Part shown: positions 35,313-43,493 of the stretch, piece by piece
Position numbering within the stretch: position 1 is the stretch's first letter
How the letters are laid out: every line of letters starts with the position of its first letter
DNA from: Halonotius aquaticus
GTDB lineage: Archaea; Halobacteriota; Halobacteria; Halobacteriales; Haloferacaceae
Direction: 5' to 3'
DNA: 64,000 bases
NCBI RefSeq assembly: GCF_003605575.1
Contig: NZ_QKNY01000007.1
Span: forward strand, 130,790-194,789
Notes under the pieces: model-generated
Databases searched by the model: none
What the model was told of the DNA's origin: nothing
The model's input: only the letters and a program-made list of their open reading frames with translations
Translations under genes and position numbers: made by a program

Positions 35313-35798
35313 TTACTCGGACTGCCGCCCACTTGCTGCCGGCGTCAGATTGCCGTGGCGGTCAATCTCACCGTTCAAGATCCGTGTTGAGGAGATCCGG
35401 TCGCCATCCTCGGCCATCACGTGGTCGACAACCTCAATCTGGAGCGGGTCAAGCCCATCCTCAACGCGCAGTTCGTTGATTCGCTCGGCTCCGTCGACGG
35501 TTTCCGGTGAAACAACGAGGGCATCGAACCGTGGTTCGGTGGCGATCCCGGTCGGCTCATGGAGGGTGCGTATATCGAACTCGCGGTCGTGGGCGGCCGC
35601 CAGTGGTTCGAGTTCGTCGGCAAGTGCGGCCTTTCGTGTCTCGTAGTCCCGAACCGGTCGATCGACGGCTCTGGTTTTCGGCGCGAGGGAATCCGAGGTC
35701 AGCCCGACAGTCACATCGCCCAGCGAGAACGCCCGCTCGAACAACGCGTGATGGCCGTCGTGGACGGGATCAAACGTCCCGCCCAAAGCCACGTTCAT
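35313..35798 (-). CDS. coaD: Phosphopantetheine adenylyltransferase (archaeal type)
   Basis: The 161-aa protein is a nucleotidyltransferase with GGTFDPVHDGH (6-16, HxGH-type motif) and the late ISSTRI motif (about 136-141). It transfers AMP from ATP to 4'-phosphopantetheine, the fourth step of coenzyme A synthesis. Archaeal members are close in size. panB, also for coenzyme A, lies elsewhere in the window. Confidence 0.92.
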   Translation of the reverse strand: MNVALGGTFDPVHDGHHALFERAFSLGDVTVGLTSDSLAPKTRAVDRPVRDYETRKAALADELEPLAAAHDREFDIRTLHEPTGIATEPRFDALVVSPETVDGAERINELRVEDGLDPLQIEVVDHVMAEDGDRISSTRILNGEIDRHGNLTPAASGRQSE

Positions 35799-35822
35799 AC
35801 CACCGCCTGCAGGCGTGTAGAC

Positions 35823-36452
35823 TTAAACGTCCTCTCTCTCGGCGTCGTCGCTGCTATCGGTGTCTGCATCGTCGGCATCATCGTCATCGGTAGCAGCATC
35901 GCTTTCAGCGTCGTCTGGGCTGTCGATCGTGATCGTGACCGGGCCATCGTCGGTTGTGGCCTCCGCGTCGCCGGATTCTAGTGTGAAAACGGTATTGAGC
36001 TCCTCCTGTACCTCGCCGACGACGCCGCGAACGAGGCTGCTTGGGGCGATCGCCTTGTATTCGTAGGGGTTGTTGCCCGCACCGTCGCTGTCGCGTTTTC
36101 GGCGTTTGAGGGCGTCCTCGTCGTGAAGATCGGCCAGTGCCTCTCGGACGGTACTCGGGTACAAGCCTGTCCCCTCGGCGATCTCGTCGCTCGTGCTGTG
36201 GGGGTGTTGGCGGAGATAGACATAGATCCGCGCGCGGGTCTCCGTATCTAACAACCACGCCAACAGATCAACGATCCCCTCGTCGAACTCCGAGACCGCC
36301 CGGTCGGCCTCGGCTTCGAGCCGTTCTTTCGTCTTTCGGAGTTCAGCCCGCGGCCCCTCGTTGTCGGCTGCTGGCTCCGTTATGTCGTCGCCGATGCTTT
36401 CGCTTTCTGTGTCGTCGTTGCTGTCGTCGTTGATATCTGTCTCGTCGCTCAT
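35823..36452 (-). CDS. Winged-helix transcription regulator with acidic ends
   Basis: The centre (about 60-145) is a winged helix: LLDTETRARIYVYLRQHPHSTSDEIAEGTG followed by a recognition helix YPSTVREALADLHDEDALKR and a short wing. A coiled helix (RKTKERLEAEADRAVSEFDE) comes before it. The first 35 and last 45 residues are almost wholly Asp, Glu, Ser and Thr. It resembles haloarchaeal ArsR/TrmB-like regulators. It lies upstream of coaD in the same direction. Confidence 0.75.
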   Translation of the reverse strand: MSDETDINDDSNDDTESESIGDDITEPAADNEGPRAELRKTKERLEAEADRAVSEFDEGIVDLLAWLLDTETRARIYVYLRQHPHSTSDEIAEGTGLYPSTVREALADLHDEDALKRRKRDSDGAGNNPYEYKAIAPSSLVRGVVGEVQEELNTVFTLESGDAEATTDDGPVTITIDSPDDAESDAATDDDDADDADTDSSDDAEREDV

Positions 36453-36516
36453 AGCTACTATTGTGTTGGGTCTGAGCCAACAAAAGGGTTCGTGTCGTCG
36501 TCAAAACGACGAAATC

Positions 36517-37590
36517 TCACAGACGGAGATCGGCACACAGCGCGTCCATTCCTTCTTCCTCCATCAGTCGTCGCTGTCGCTGGCTGCCGCTTTCACGCTC
36601 GAAGACGGCCCGGAGCCCGTCGACACCGAGGCGGTCACACTCCTGGTCGACGACCTCGGCGAGACCGATGGTTCCCTCACCGTCGCGGGTGATGAAACTC
36701 GCTTCGTGGCCGTGCCGAATCGCCCGCCACTTGTTTTCATCGAGGAGTTCTCGGCGCAACGCTGGGGACGGCTCGCCGTCCTCGTAGCGTGCTGTGAGAT
36801 CCTCGACGAGCGCGTGGATGTATTCGACGAACGCGAGGACGACATCCGGATCTGACTGGGCGTCGGGAGCCCGGATCTCGACAGTGCCGTGGCCGGTGTG
36901 GGGGCGGACATCGAACCAGAGTTCCCCGCGGTCGTTGATCGATCCCTGCTCGACCATCCGCCGCTCATACTGATCGTACGCCTCGAAATCCTCGAAACGG
37001 CCCGGGATTCCGGTGTTTGGGAGGTTCTCGAAGATCTTCGCCCGCGCTGAGGCTAGCCCGGTATCAAACCCGTTCCAGTACGGCGAGTTCGCCGACAGCG
37101 CGAGCAGCGGCGGAAGATACCATCGTAGCTCGTTTGCGATCCACACGGCTGCGTCGGCATCGTCAACCCCGATATGAATATGGAGGCCGGATGTCGTATT
37201 GCGATGTTGGGGGTACTGAATCCGCTCCAGTTGGGCTTGATACCTGGGTTTGGTCGCGTGTTCCTGCTCGCGCCATTTCGCGGCCGGATGCAACCCGGCG
37301 GCGGCGATCCGAAAGCCGTGGGTCTCGGCGTGATCCGTCAGCGCCTCACGGATCGTCGTCAACGCCGCGTCCGCCTCACTCGGTGATTCGATAATCGGCG
37401 TTTGGGTCTCGATCGTGAACTGAAACAGCTCGTGGTCGAGTCGGCCCTGAAGCGCTGCTGGCGGCTCGGAATCGTAGATCAGCTCTTGGATGCCCGACAC
37501 CGGGCGACCGGCCTCGTTGACGATGAAAAACTCCTCCTCAATACCGATCGTCCCCGACTGGCTGAATACGTCCGCCGAGCCTGTCTCCAT
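36517..37590 (-). CDS. gshA: Glutamate--cysteine ligase (gamma-glutamylcysteine synthetase)
   Basis: The 357-aa protein has the GCS2-family opening [12 protein letters not shown] (13-24), the [13 protein letters not shown] region (near 129-141), and the closing [12 protein letters not shown] segment. Haloarchaea use gamma-glutamylcysteine as their main thiol, and this enzyme makes it from glutamate, cysteine and ATP. No glutathione synthetase is next to it, in line with that. Confidence 0.92.
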   Translation of the reverse strand: METGSADVFSQSGTIGIEEEFFIVNEAGRPVSGIQELIYDSEPPAALQGRLDHELFQFTIETQTPIIESPSEADAALTTIREALTDHAETHGFRIAAAGLHPAAKWREQEHATKPRYQAQLERIQYPQHRNTTSGLHIHIGVDDADAAVWIANELRWYLPPLLALSANSPYWNGFDTGLASARAKIFENLPNTGIPGRFEDFEAYDQYERRMVEQGSINDRGELWFDVRPHTGHGTVEIRAPDAQSDPDVVLAFVEYIHALVEDLTARYEDGEPSPALRRELLDENKWRAIRHGHEASFITRDGEGTIGLAEVVDQECDRLGVDGLRAVFERESGSQRQRRLMEEEGMDALCADLRL

Positions 37591-37661
37591 CAGCCTGCCG
37601 TATGCAACCGACTCCTAAATACCTCCTGAAGCCGGCGACCCGCTGCCGATTGTTGGTCTCC

Positions 37662-38558
37662 TTACTGGTCGACCCGCCGCTCGGAGCCGAGCCGTCCCCG
37701 CAGCCGATTGGCCGCGGTTTCGACGCCTACGATCAGCACGAGAATAGCGACGATGACGGCCATCACGCGGGTGTAGTTGCGCGCCCGGAACGCCATGATC
37801 AGCGGGAACCCGAGCCCGCCCGCGCCGACGATGCCGAGCACCGAACTCTTCCGGGCGTTAATTTCCAGATAGAAGAGCGTCCAGGCGATGTAGGCGGTCG
37901 TCACCTGTGGGAGTCGAGCGGCGGCTGTCGTCGCTACCGCGCCCGCGCCGGTCGACTGGACGGCCTCAACGGGTCGCTCGTCGATCTCCTCCATCTCGTC
38001 GGCGAACAGCCGTCCGAGATCGCCGATCGTTCCGACGGCGATCGCCAACGCGCCGGCAACGGGGCCAAGCCCAGCGAGGATGACGAACAACAGCGCGTAG
38101 ACCATACTCGGGACGGCGCGGATGCCCCCGAGCAGCAAGCGAACCGGCGTGTGGATCCGCCGCGGCGTTACGGTGTTCGCCGCAAGCGTTCCGAAAACGA
38201 GCGCGACCGGCAGGCCGAGTGCGGTGCCGACGGCGGCGATAGCAATCGTTTCGGCCGCGGCCGGCACCAACATCCCAGCGTCGCCCTGCAGTTGCGCCCA
38301 CAGTGCCCGCGGTACGAGCATTTCTTCGATCAGCACCGACCACAGATTCATTCGGTGGGCGTAGAGATAGCCGAGATCGAAGCCCAGCCACCATGCGGCG
38401 ACGGCGACGCTCACCACGAAGCCGACGGCGATGGTGACCCGGCCGCCGAACCGGCGTCGCCACCGCTGTTGGTGCTGCTGAAACTCGGTATCGACGCTCA
38501 GCGAGTCGTCGCTGGCTGCTGTGTGTCCGCCGCTATCGCTCGCGGCCCGGTCACCCAT
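37662..38558 (-). CDS. phnE: Phosphonate/phosphate ABC transporter permease
   Basis: The permease (298 aa from the ATG at 38558) has about six transmembrane helices and the binding-protein-dependent signature region around RRIHTPVRLLLGGIRAVPSM and AGALAIAVGTIGDLGRLFAD. The PhnE-type end YLEINARKSSVLGIVGAGG is clear. It overlaps the end of phnC by 8 nt, so the three phn genes are one operon. No C-P lyase genes follow. Confidence 0.9.
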   Translation of the reverse strand: MGDRAASDSGGHTAASDDSLSVDTEFQQHQQRWRRRFGGRVTIAVGFVVSVAVAAWWLGFDLGYLYAHRMNLWSVLIEEMLVPRALWAQLQGDAGMLVPAAAETIAIAAVGTALGLPVALVFGTLAANTVTPRRIHTPVRLLLGGIRAVPSMVYALLFVILAGLGPVAGALAIAVGTIGDLGRLFADEMEEIDERPVEAVQSTGAGAVATTAAARLPQVTTAYIAWTLFYLEINARKSSVLGIVGAGGLGFPLIMAFRARNYTRVMAVIVAILVLIVGVETAANRLRGRLGSERRVDQ

Positions 38559-39255
38559 TGGCGTACACCCCCTCGATGTCGTCGCTGTCAACCTCAGCAG
38601 CCGGCCGATCAAGCACTAATCGTCCGTCGGCCATCCCAAGATAGTGGCCGGCAACGGTATCCGCTAATTCTGGCTGGTGGAGGCTCACCAAGCCGAACAG
38701 GTCGTGTTCGCTGACGGCACGGGCCAGTACCGCCAGCACCGACCGCCCGGTTTCGGGGTCGAGCGACGCGACTGGCTCATCTGCCAACAGCACGTCCGGC
38801 TGCTGTTGGAGTGCGCGAGCGATCCCGACTCGCTGCTGCTGGCCGCCAGAAAGGGCCTCAACCGGTCGGTCGGCGTAGCCTGCCAGCCCTACGTCGTGGA
38901 GGCGTTCGATGGCGACGCGCTTCTCGTCCGGCGAGTGCCAGCCGATCAGCTCACGCCACGCGGGTTCGCGGCTGAGCGCGCCGTCAAGAACGTTTTCGAC
39001 CGCGGATTTCCCGTCGACGAGCGCGCCCGCCTGAAAGACAAGGGCGGCATCGGTCGCCGCAAGCGGTGCGTCGTCGACGTTGATCGTCCCCGTATCCGGC
39101 TGTTCCAACCCGTTGAGACACCGTAACAACGTCGTCTTGCCCGCCCCGGAGCGACCGATGAGAACGGTGAGCTCGCCGCGAGCCAGCCGTGTCGAGAGCC
39201 CATCGACTGCGGTTTCAGTCCCGTAGTGTCGGGTGAGGCCCTCGATATCAAGCAT
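38551..39255 (-). CDS. phnC: Phosphonate/phosphate ABC transporter ATP-binding protein
   Basis: This 234-aa ATPase has Walker A GRSGAGKTT (34-42), ABC signature LSGGQQQR (near 134-141), Walker B VLLADEP (near 154-160) and a switch His in SLHQPE. Its place between phnD and phnE and its PhnC-like sequence assign it to phosphonate, phosphite or phosphate uptake. Confidence 0.9.
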   Translation of the reverse strand: MLDIEGLTRHYGTETAVDGLSTRLARGELTVLIGRSGAGKTTLLRCLNGLEQPDTGTINVDDAPLAATDAALVFQAGALVDGKSAVENVLDGALSREPAWRELIGWHSPDEKRVAIERLHDVGLAGYADRPVEALSGGQQQRVGIARALQQQPDVLLADEPVASLDPETGRSVLAVLARAVSEHDLFGLVSLHQPELADTVAGHYLGMADGRLVLDRPAAEVDSDDIEGVYANG

Positions 39256-39291
39256 GGTGTGGTAGTTGATCGCCGATCCTGTGAAGCGCGG

Positions 39292-40299
39292 TTACGTGTC
39301 GCTCTCGTTGGTCGTGGTTGATTCGTTGGTGCTGGTCGACACGTTTGTGGTCGACTCGTTGGTTTCGCTGGTGCTGTTCGTTGTGCTGTCGTCTTCGGAC
39401 TCACTCTCGGGGTCGAGCGTCTCGATCTCGACACCCATCTCCTCGGCGACGCCGCGAACAGGGTCGTAGGTGCCCTCGGCGATCTCGCCGAAGCGGTCGA
39501 TCCGGTGGGCTTCGAGAGCCGATTCGGGCGTGTTGAGGAGCCGTTCGATCAGTGCCTGCTGGATCGCATCCGGGGTGTCGGGTTTGGCGACGAGCGGATC
39601 GAACGGGATGGGGTCGCTTTCGGCGACTTTGACGATGCTGTCGTCGTCGGGATGCTGGAAATCGCCGTAGGCCGCCGCGTCGACGTGGCCGTTCTGGAGT
39701 GCTGCCAGCGAGGCGTCGTGGCCGCCGGCCCACTGGATGTCGAAATCTTCCGGCGGGGAGTTCACGGTGCCGGCGTCGAGACCGGCCTGTGCGAGCATAT
39801 ATCGGGGGAAGAGCCCGCCGCTGCTCGACAGCGGGTCGACCATTGCAATCGTCGAGCCAGCGATGTCTTCGAGGGTTTCGATGTCCGACTCAGCGTGGGT
39901 CGCGATGTAGGAGAAGTAGTGCTCCGCGCCGTGTGACCAGTTGATCACGAGCGGGTTGACGCCGTCCTCACGGGCCAACACGGCGATGATCGGCGAGAGA
40001 TTCGCCATCTCGGTGTGGCCGTTGACGACGCTTTCGACGGTCGCGCTGTAGCTCGTCGTCTGGACGCCTTTGACGGTGTCGACGCCGTCGAAGCCGTCGG
40101 CAAGCCACTCGAAGACCGGTGCGTACTGTTCGTTGAGCTGTTCGGCATCCTGGAACGGCGGCAGACCGAACTCGATGGTGCCATCGCTGGCCCACTCGCC
40201 GACCGTCTCAGGGGTGTCGCTTTCGCTCTCGCCGGTACAGCCGGCGACTGCCACCGCGCTTGTGCTCCCAACCGCCTGCAGGAACGTCCGTCTGTCCAT
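39292..40299 (-). CDS. phnD: Phosphate/phosphonate ABC transporter substrate-binding lipoprotein
   Basis: The ATG at 40299 gives 335 aa with a Tat/lipobox signal (MDRRTFLQAVGSTSAVAVAG then C). The PhnD-type domain follows (GLPPFQDAEQLNEQYAPVFE near 45-64; AGSTIAMVDPLSSSGGLFPR). The last 40 residues are a Ser/Thr/Asn/Glu repeat (TNEST and variants), unusual at the C-terminus. It is a promoter-proximal gene with a tgttatccc TATA-like box. Which phosphorus compound it binds is not decidable. Confidence 0.88.
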   Translation of the reverse strand: MDRRTFLQAVGSTSAVAVAGCTGESESDTPETVGEWASDGTIEFGLPPFQDAEQLNEQYAPVFEWLADGFDGVDTVKGVQTTSYSATVESVVNGHTEMANLSPIIAVLAREDGVNPLVINWSHGAEHYFSYIATHAESDIETLEDIAGSTIAMVDPLSSSGGLFPRYMLAQAGLDAGTVNSPPEDFDIQWAGGHDASLAALQNGHVDAAAYGDFQHPDDDSIVKVAESDPIPFDPLVAKPDTPDAIQQALIERLLNTPESALEAHRIDRFGEIAEGTYDPVRGVAEEMGVEIETLDPESESEDDSTTNSTSETNESTTNVSTSTNESTTTNESDT

Positions 40300-40320
40300 A
40301 CCCAGCGTACTGATTACTGA

Positions 40321-40329
40321 GGGATAACA
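40321..40329 (-). promoter_or_regulatory. TATA-like box of phnD
   Basis: On the minus strand tgttatccc is centred 26 nt before the ATG at 40299. Confidence 0.4.
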
Positions 40330-40354
40330 CCCTCGAATCACCCCCGACTGTCGG

Positions 40355-40987
40355 CTATCGCTTGCGAGCAACGACGCCGAGATGGTCGTCGTGAGAGGGT
40401 TCGAGCCGCTGGCGGTCGATAATCTCGTAGGCCTCGGTCAACTCCTCGCAAACCGAATCGAAGACGGTCTCTGGGTCGGCGGTTACGTCCTCGCTGCGGG
40501 CCTTGATCGCCAACAGGAGCTGGCCGTCGTCGGCGAGAAACCGAGCGTTGTCGACGGCGACGCTCGCCTGCCCGCGGGTGGCGACATCTTGGACGAGCAC
40601 CTCGAGATTGCTCTCGACGACGTGGCTGTAGGCCTCTGGCTTGCGGGCGTCTTTGAGCAGCGGAAAGAGGTTGTGGCGGGCCTCGGCCACGTCGAGCAGG
40701 TCACCCATCGGGCGCGGCGCGAACTCGACGGCGTAGGTCGGCCCCGCGAAGTCGGCGACGTGGCTGACGGTCGTCCCGCTGGCCGCGCCGAGATACAGCA
40801 CACCCTCACCGCCGGTGAGATCGACTTCCATCCCGCTTTCGAGCATCGCGCCGAGTTTCGAGCGGCCGGCATCCCAACACCGCCACTCGCCGTCAGTCGG
40901 CTCGCCGTATACTGGTTCGCCGCGCGTCGCCAGCCGCGTTCGGCCGTCGAATTCGCGTCGCTGGATGCCGTCGGGGAGGTCGGTCAT
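40355..40987 (-). CDS. flpA: Fibrillarin (C/D-box rRNA/tRNA 2'-O-methyltransferase)
   Basis: The 210-aa protein has the SAM-binding fold of archaeal fibrillarin: VLYLGAASGTTVSHVAD (about 63-79), YAVEFAPRPMGDLL and VLVQDVATRGQ, plus the start RREFDGRTRLAT. It is the catalytic subunit of the C/D-box RNP and methylates rRNA and tRNA guided by sRNAs. It overlaps the nop5 gene by 4 nt (ATGA), the usual archaeal pair. Confidence 0.95.
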   Translation of the reverse strand: MTDLPDGIQRREFDGRTRLATRGEPVYGEPTDGEWRCWDAGRSKLGAMLESGMEVDLTGGEGVLYLGAASGTTVSHVADFAGPTYAVEFAPRPMGDLLDVAEARHNLFPLLKDARKPEAYSHVVESNLEVLVQDVATRGQASVAVDNARFLADDGQLLLAIKARSEDVTADPETVFDSVCEELTEAYEIIDRQRLEPSHDDHLGVVARKR

Positions 40988-41874
40988 TGGCCCGCCTCCG
41001 TGTCGCCGTCGACGTTGCCGCCGCCGTCGCCATCGCCTGCTCGCGCGCGGATCGTCGCCATCCGGTCGTCGAGTTCGTCGTGGATTTCCGGCCGGAAGTC
41101 GCCGCTGTAGTGGTCGATTCGAGCCGCGATGGAGAGCTTGCCGGCAAGTGCGCGAGCGGCCGAGCCGCGATCCTCTGGGCGGATGCCGTTGACCGCGGGG
41201 TGGGTGTAGATGATCCCGTGTTTTGGCGAAGGGCCACGGCCAGCCAGATGGGCGAACAGTGCGTCCTCCGCGCCGAGGACTTGCACGGTGCCGCTGGGTT
41301 TTTTGGCCAGCGCGTCGAGGCCGCCGGCCAGCGAGATGAGCCGCGCCGCGAGCACGGGGCCAGCCATCTCGGCGAGGTTGGGGGCGACATCAGGGGCGAG
41401 TCGCTCGATGAAGTCGCGGAGTTCCTCAGCCTCGGTTGCGAGATCGTCAATTCGCTCGGCCAGCGAGACGACGCGTTCCTCGAGCGGGTCGGTTGGCTCG
41501 CGGCTGGCGACATCGCGGGCTCCGTCGATGCCGCTGTCGATGTCGTCGAACTGCGTGGCCGCCCACTCGTGGCATCGTTCGGCGAGTTCGTTGGCTGTCC
41601 GGGTGGCGTCGTCCATCGCGCGAACGGCGTGGAGGAGTTGCTGGTCGTCGGCTTGCTGGCGCTCGGCGACGGCCTCGCGGGCTGCCTCGATGGTGGCGTC
41701 CCGCAGTGTGGCGTAGTAGTCGTCGGTGTCGTCGGCGAACCCGGCGTCGATAGCTTGTGCAGGCCACTCAGATGGTGCATTGGCGGAGCCGTGCGCAATA
41801 GCGTCGGCCGCGCCGGTGAGATCACCGCTGTCAACTGATTCAAACCACCCTGAATCAGCGGTGTTGGGAGTCAT
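40984..41874 (-). CDS. nop5: Nop5 / Nop56-58-like C/D-box RNP protein
   Basis: This 296-aa protein has a divergent N-terminal half, a coiled coil, and the conserved NOP domain: LAPNLAEMAGPVLAARLISL (near 175-194), the segment GTVQVLGAEDALFAHL, and GIIYTHPAVNGIRPEDRGSA. The tail is short, Gly/Asp-rich and lacks the usual Lys-rich end. It binds fibrillarin and L7Ae in the C/D-box complex. It is the first gene of the pair with fibrillarin. Confidence 0.93.
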   Translation of the reverse strand: MTPNTADSGWFESVDSGDLTGAADAIAHGSANAPSEWPAQAIDAGFADDTDDYYATLRDATIEAAREAVAERQQADDQQLLHAVRAMDDATRTANELAERCHEWAATQFDDIDSGIDGARDVASREPTDPLEERVVSLAERIDDLATEAEELRDFIERLAPDVAPNLAEMAGPVLAARLISLAGGLDALAKKPSGTVQVLGAEDALFAHLAGRGPSPKHGIIYTHPAVNGIRPEDRGSAARALAGKLSIAARIDHYSGDFRPEIHDELDDRMATIRARAGDGDGGGNVDGDTEAGQ

Positions 41875-41880
41875 ATCTCA

Positions 41881-41900
41881 TACGAACGCAGGGATTCGTA
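41881..41900. promoter_or_regulatory. Inverted repeat between nop5 TATA box and start
   Basis: Arms tacgaa and ttcgta flank 8 nt, downstream of the TATA box (41899-41906, minus strand taaatata). A protein bound here would sit over the transcription start of nop5. Confidence 0.3.
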
Positions 41901-41906
41901 TATTTA
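41899..41906 (-). promoter_or_regulatory. TATA box of the nop5-fibrillarin operon
   Basis: On the minus strand taaatata is centred 28 nt before the ATG at 41874. Confidence 0.5.
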
Positions 41907-41951
41907 GCCCGGTATTGTGGTGGAATCGTTATTGCAACCTGTATCGCTAAG

Positions 41952-41965
41952 CGTTACGTGTAACG
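41952..41965. promoter_or_regulatory. Short inverted repeat between nop5 and the RNA-binding protein gene
   Basis: cgttac and gtaacg are separated by 2 nt. It lies 114 bp before the ATG at 42079 and is a weak operator candidate. Confidence 0.25.
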
Positions 41966-42078
41966 TCTACCGAGACAATAACTGTCGGAGAAGCTACTGC
42001 GAATCCGTTTCGGCTCAACCGGAATCGCTCCTCGCGCCGGATGAGTGTCCTTTTTCCGGCCGCTCTCGAAGGATCACC

Positions 42079-42522
42079 ATGCCCCGAGTCCCGTTTCACT
42101 ATATCGATCTGCGAACGTTCTGTTATGCGACCGAGGACGAAAAGCGGGTCGAGGAGGCCTTGCAGCAGTTCCTCCCCGAGGAGTTCGAGATCGACCGCGT
42201 CGAGAACACGGGCCACCACGGCGACCGGATCGTCATCCTCTCGGCGCGGGTCGAAACCGCCGACGGGATGCGGGTCGTCCTCGATCAGTTGGCCGCACTC
42301 GATTCTATCGACCGCGTGCTGGAGGAACTCGACGAGCGCGTCGACGACAACTGCTCGTTTTTCCTTCGGCTCGACAAGCAGGCCGCGTTCAATGGCCTCG
42401 TTCGGTTGGGCGAGGGGATCACGCTGCGGGCGAAAGTCGAGGCCTACCCGGCCAAACACGAGAAAGCGGTAGCCAACGCTCGCGAAGCAATCGAGCTGGC
42501 CGGTGGCGACGCTGATGAGTAA
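42079..42522 (+). CDS. RNA-binding protein of the COG1325 family (exosome-associated)
   Basis: The 147-aa protein matches the COG1325/DUF54 group: FHYIDLRTFCYATEDEKRVE near the start, GHHGDRIVILSARVETAD in the middle and FNGLVRLGEGITLRAKVEAY toward the end. It is commonly annotated as an exosome subunit or RNA-binding protein with a dsRBD-like fold. It lies back to back with the nop5-fibrillarin operon, all concerned with RNA processing. Start chosen at MPRVPFHY. Confidence 0.8.
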   Translation: MPRVPFHYIDLRTFCYATEDEKRVEEALQQFLPEEFEIDRVENTGHHGDRIVILSARVETADGMRVVLDQLAALDSIDRVLEELDERVDDNCSFFLRLDKQAAFNGLVRLGEGITLRAKVEAYPAKHEKAVANAREAIELAGGDADE

Positions 42523-42538
42523 CGACGACGCCGGGTAG

Positions 42539-43102
42539 TTATTCTTCGCGCCACTTGATTGAACAGCCCCGAGAGGGTCGATCCGGATGCTCAACCTCCT
42601 CGCCGGCGAGAATCGACTCGATCGCCTCCTCGACGTAGAATTCCGTCGGCTCCGAGTCGGGGTCGAGCGCGTCGTCAAGGCGGCCGTGGTAGGCGAGTTG
42701 CCAGTCGTCGCCGTCACGGCGGAAGAGGAATGGATCGGGCGTACAGACCGCGCCGTACTCGCGGGCGACGTTCTGCGTCTCGTCGTAGAGGTAGGCGTCA
42801 TAATTGATAGTACCGTCGGCGACGAGTTCGACCATGTTCTCGTAGGAGTCGTCCGGATACTCCGCGTTCGCGTTGGGGTTGATGCCGACGATTGCAGCAT
42901 CGTCGAATTCGTCGCTGAGTTCGTTGAGGTGGTCGAACTTGGCTTGGGCGTACGGACAGTGATTACAGGTAAAGACGACCAGCAGGGCGTCGTTGTCGGC
43001 GAACTCGTCGGGGCTGTAGTCGTTGCCGTCGGTGCCACGAAGCTCAAAATCGGGGGCGGTGTCGCCGCGGGCGAGTTCCGAGTCGGACTCTTTGAGTACC
43101 AT
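42539..43102 (-). CDS. Thioredoxin-like / AhpC-TSA family protein
   Basis: The 187-aa protein has a thioredoxin fold with ARGDTAPDFELRGTDG near 11-26 and the redox motif FTCNHCPYAQAKFD near 44-57 (C46-x2-C49). The reactive pair in this subgroup is C-x-x-C followed by PY. It probably reduces disulphides or peroxides. The last stretch ends in HPDRPSRGCSIKW, a motif common in the family. It is convergent with the RNA-binding gene. Confidence 0.85.
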   Translation of the reverse strand: MVLKESDSELARGDTAPDFELRGTDGNDYSPDEFADNDALLVVFTCNHCPYAQAKFDHLNELSDEFDDAAIVGINPNANAEYPDDSYENMVELVADGTINYDAYLYDETQNVAREYGAVCTPDPFLFRRDGDDWQLAYHGRLDDALDPDSEPTEFYVEEAIESILAGEEVEHPDRPSRGCSIKWREE

Positions 43103-43192
43103 ACTGACCCTTGCGGAGCGACGAGCAAATCCATTACGGCTATGCGGCCTACAGCAAAATATGTCTAAAAGTTATATTCAAAGTAGAAAGTA

Positions 43193-43200
43193 TTATTATA
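43193..43200 (+). promoter_or_regulatory. TATA box of the small winged-helix gene
   Basis: ttattata is centred 28 nt before the ATG at 43225 and decides that start over an upstream frame opening at 43111. Confidence 0.5.
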
Positions 43201-43224
43201 GAGAATCCGTTATCGGCAACTACG

Positions 43225-43485
43225 ATGAGTGCAACTGTCGCTGCGAGTACACAGGAATCGTCTGATCGCTGGGAGCCCGTCCGCGAGCTGCCGCCGAGCG
43301 CGAAGCTCGTCGCCAAGGAATTAGACCGTCACGAGCAACTCACCCAAACCCAACTGGCCGACGCAACGCTGTTGTCGACTCGAACGGTGCGACAGGCCGT
43401 CAGCCGGCTTGAAGATGTTGGGGCCGTCGAGTCCCGTGTCTCCTTCCGCGATGCCAGAAAACAGCTCTACACGCTGACCCTCTAA
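43225..43485 (+). CDS. MarR-like small winged-helix regulator
   Basis: This 86-aa protein is one winged helix-turn-helix: helix 2-3 reads LTQTQLADATLLSTRTVRQA, followed by VSRLEDVGAVESRVSFRD as the wing. A short, variable N-terminus comes before it. It is a DNA-binding regulator of unknown target. It is convergent with gltX, separated by only 8 nt. Confidence 0.8.
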   Translation: MSATVAASTQESSDRWEPVRELPPSAKLVAKELDRHEQLTQTQLADATLLSTRTVRQAVSRLEDVGAVESRVSFRDARKQLYTLTL

Positions 43486-43493
43486 CCGCCGAC

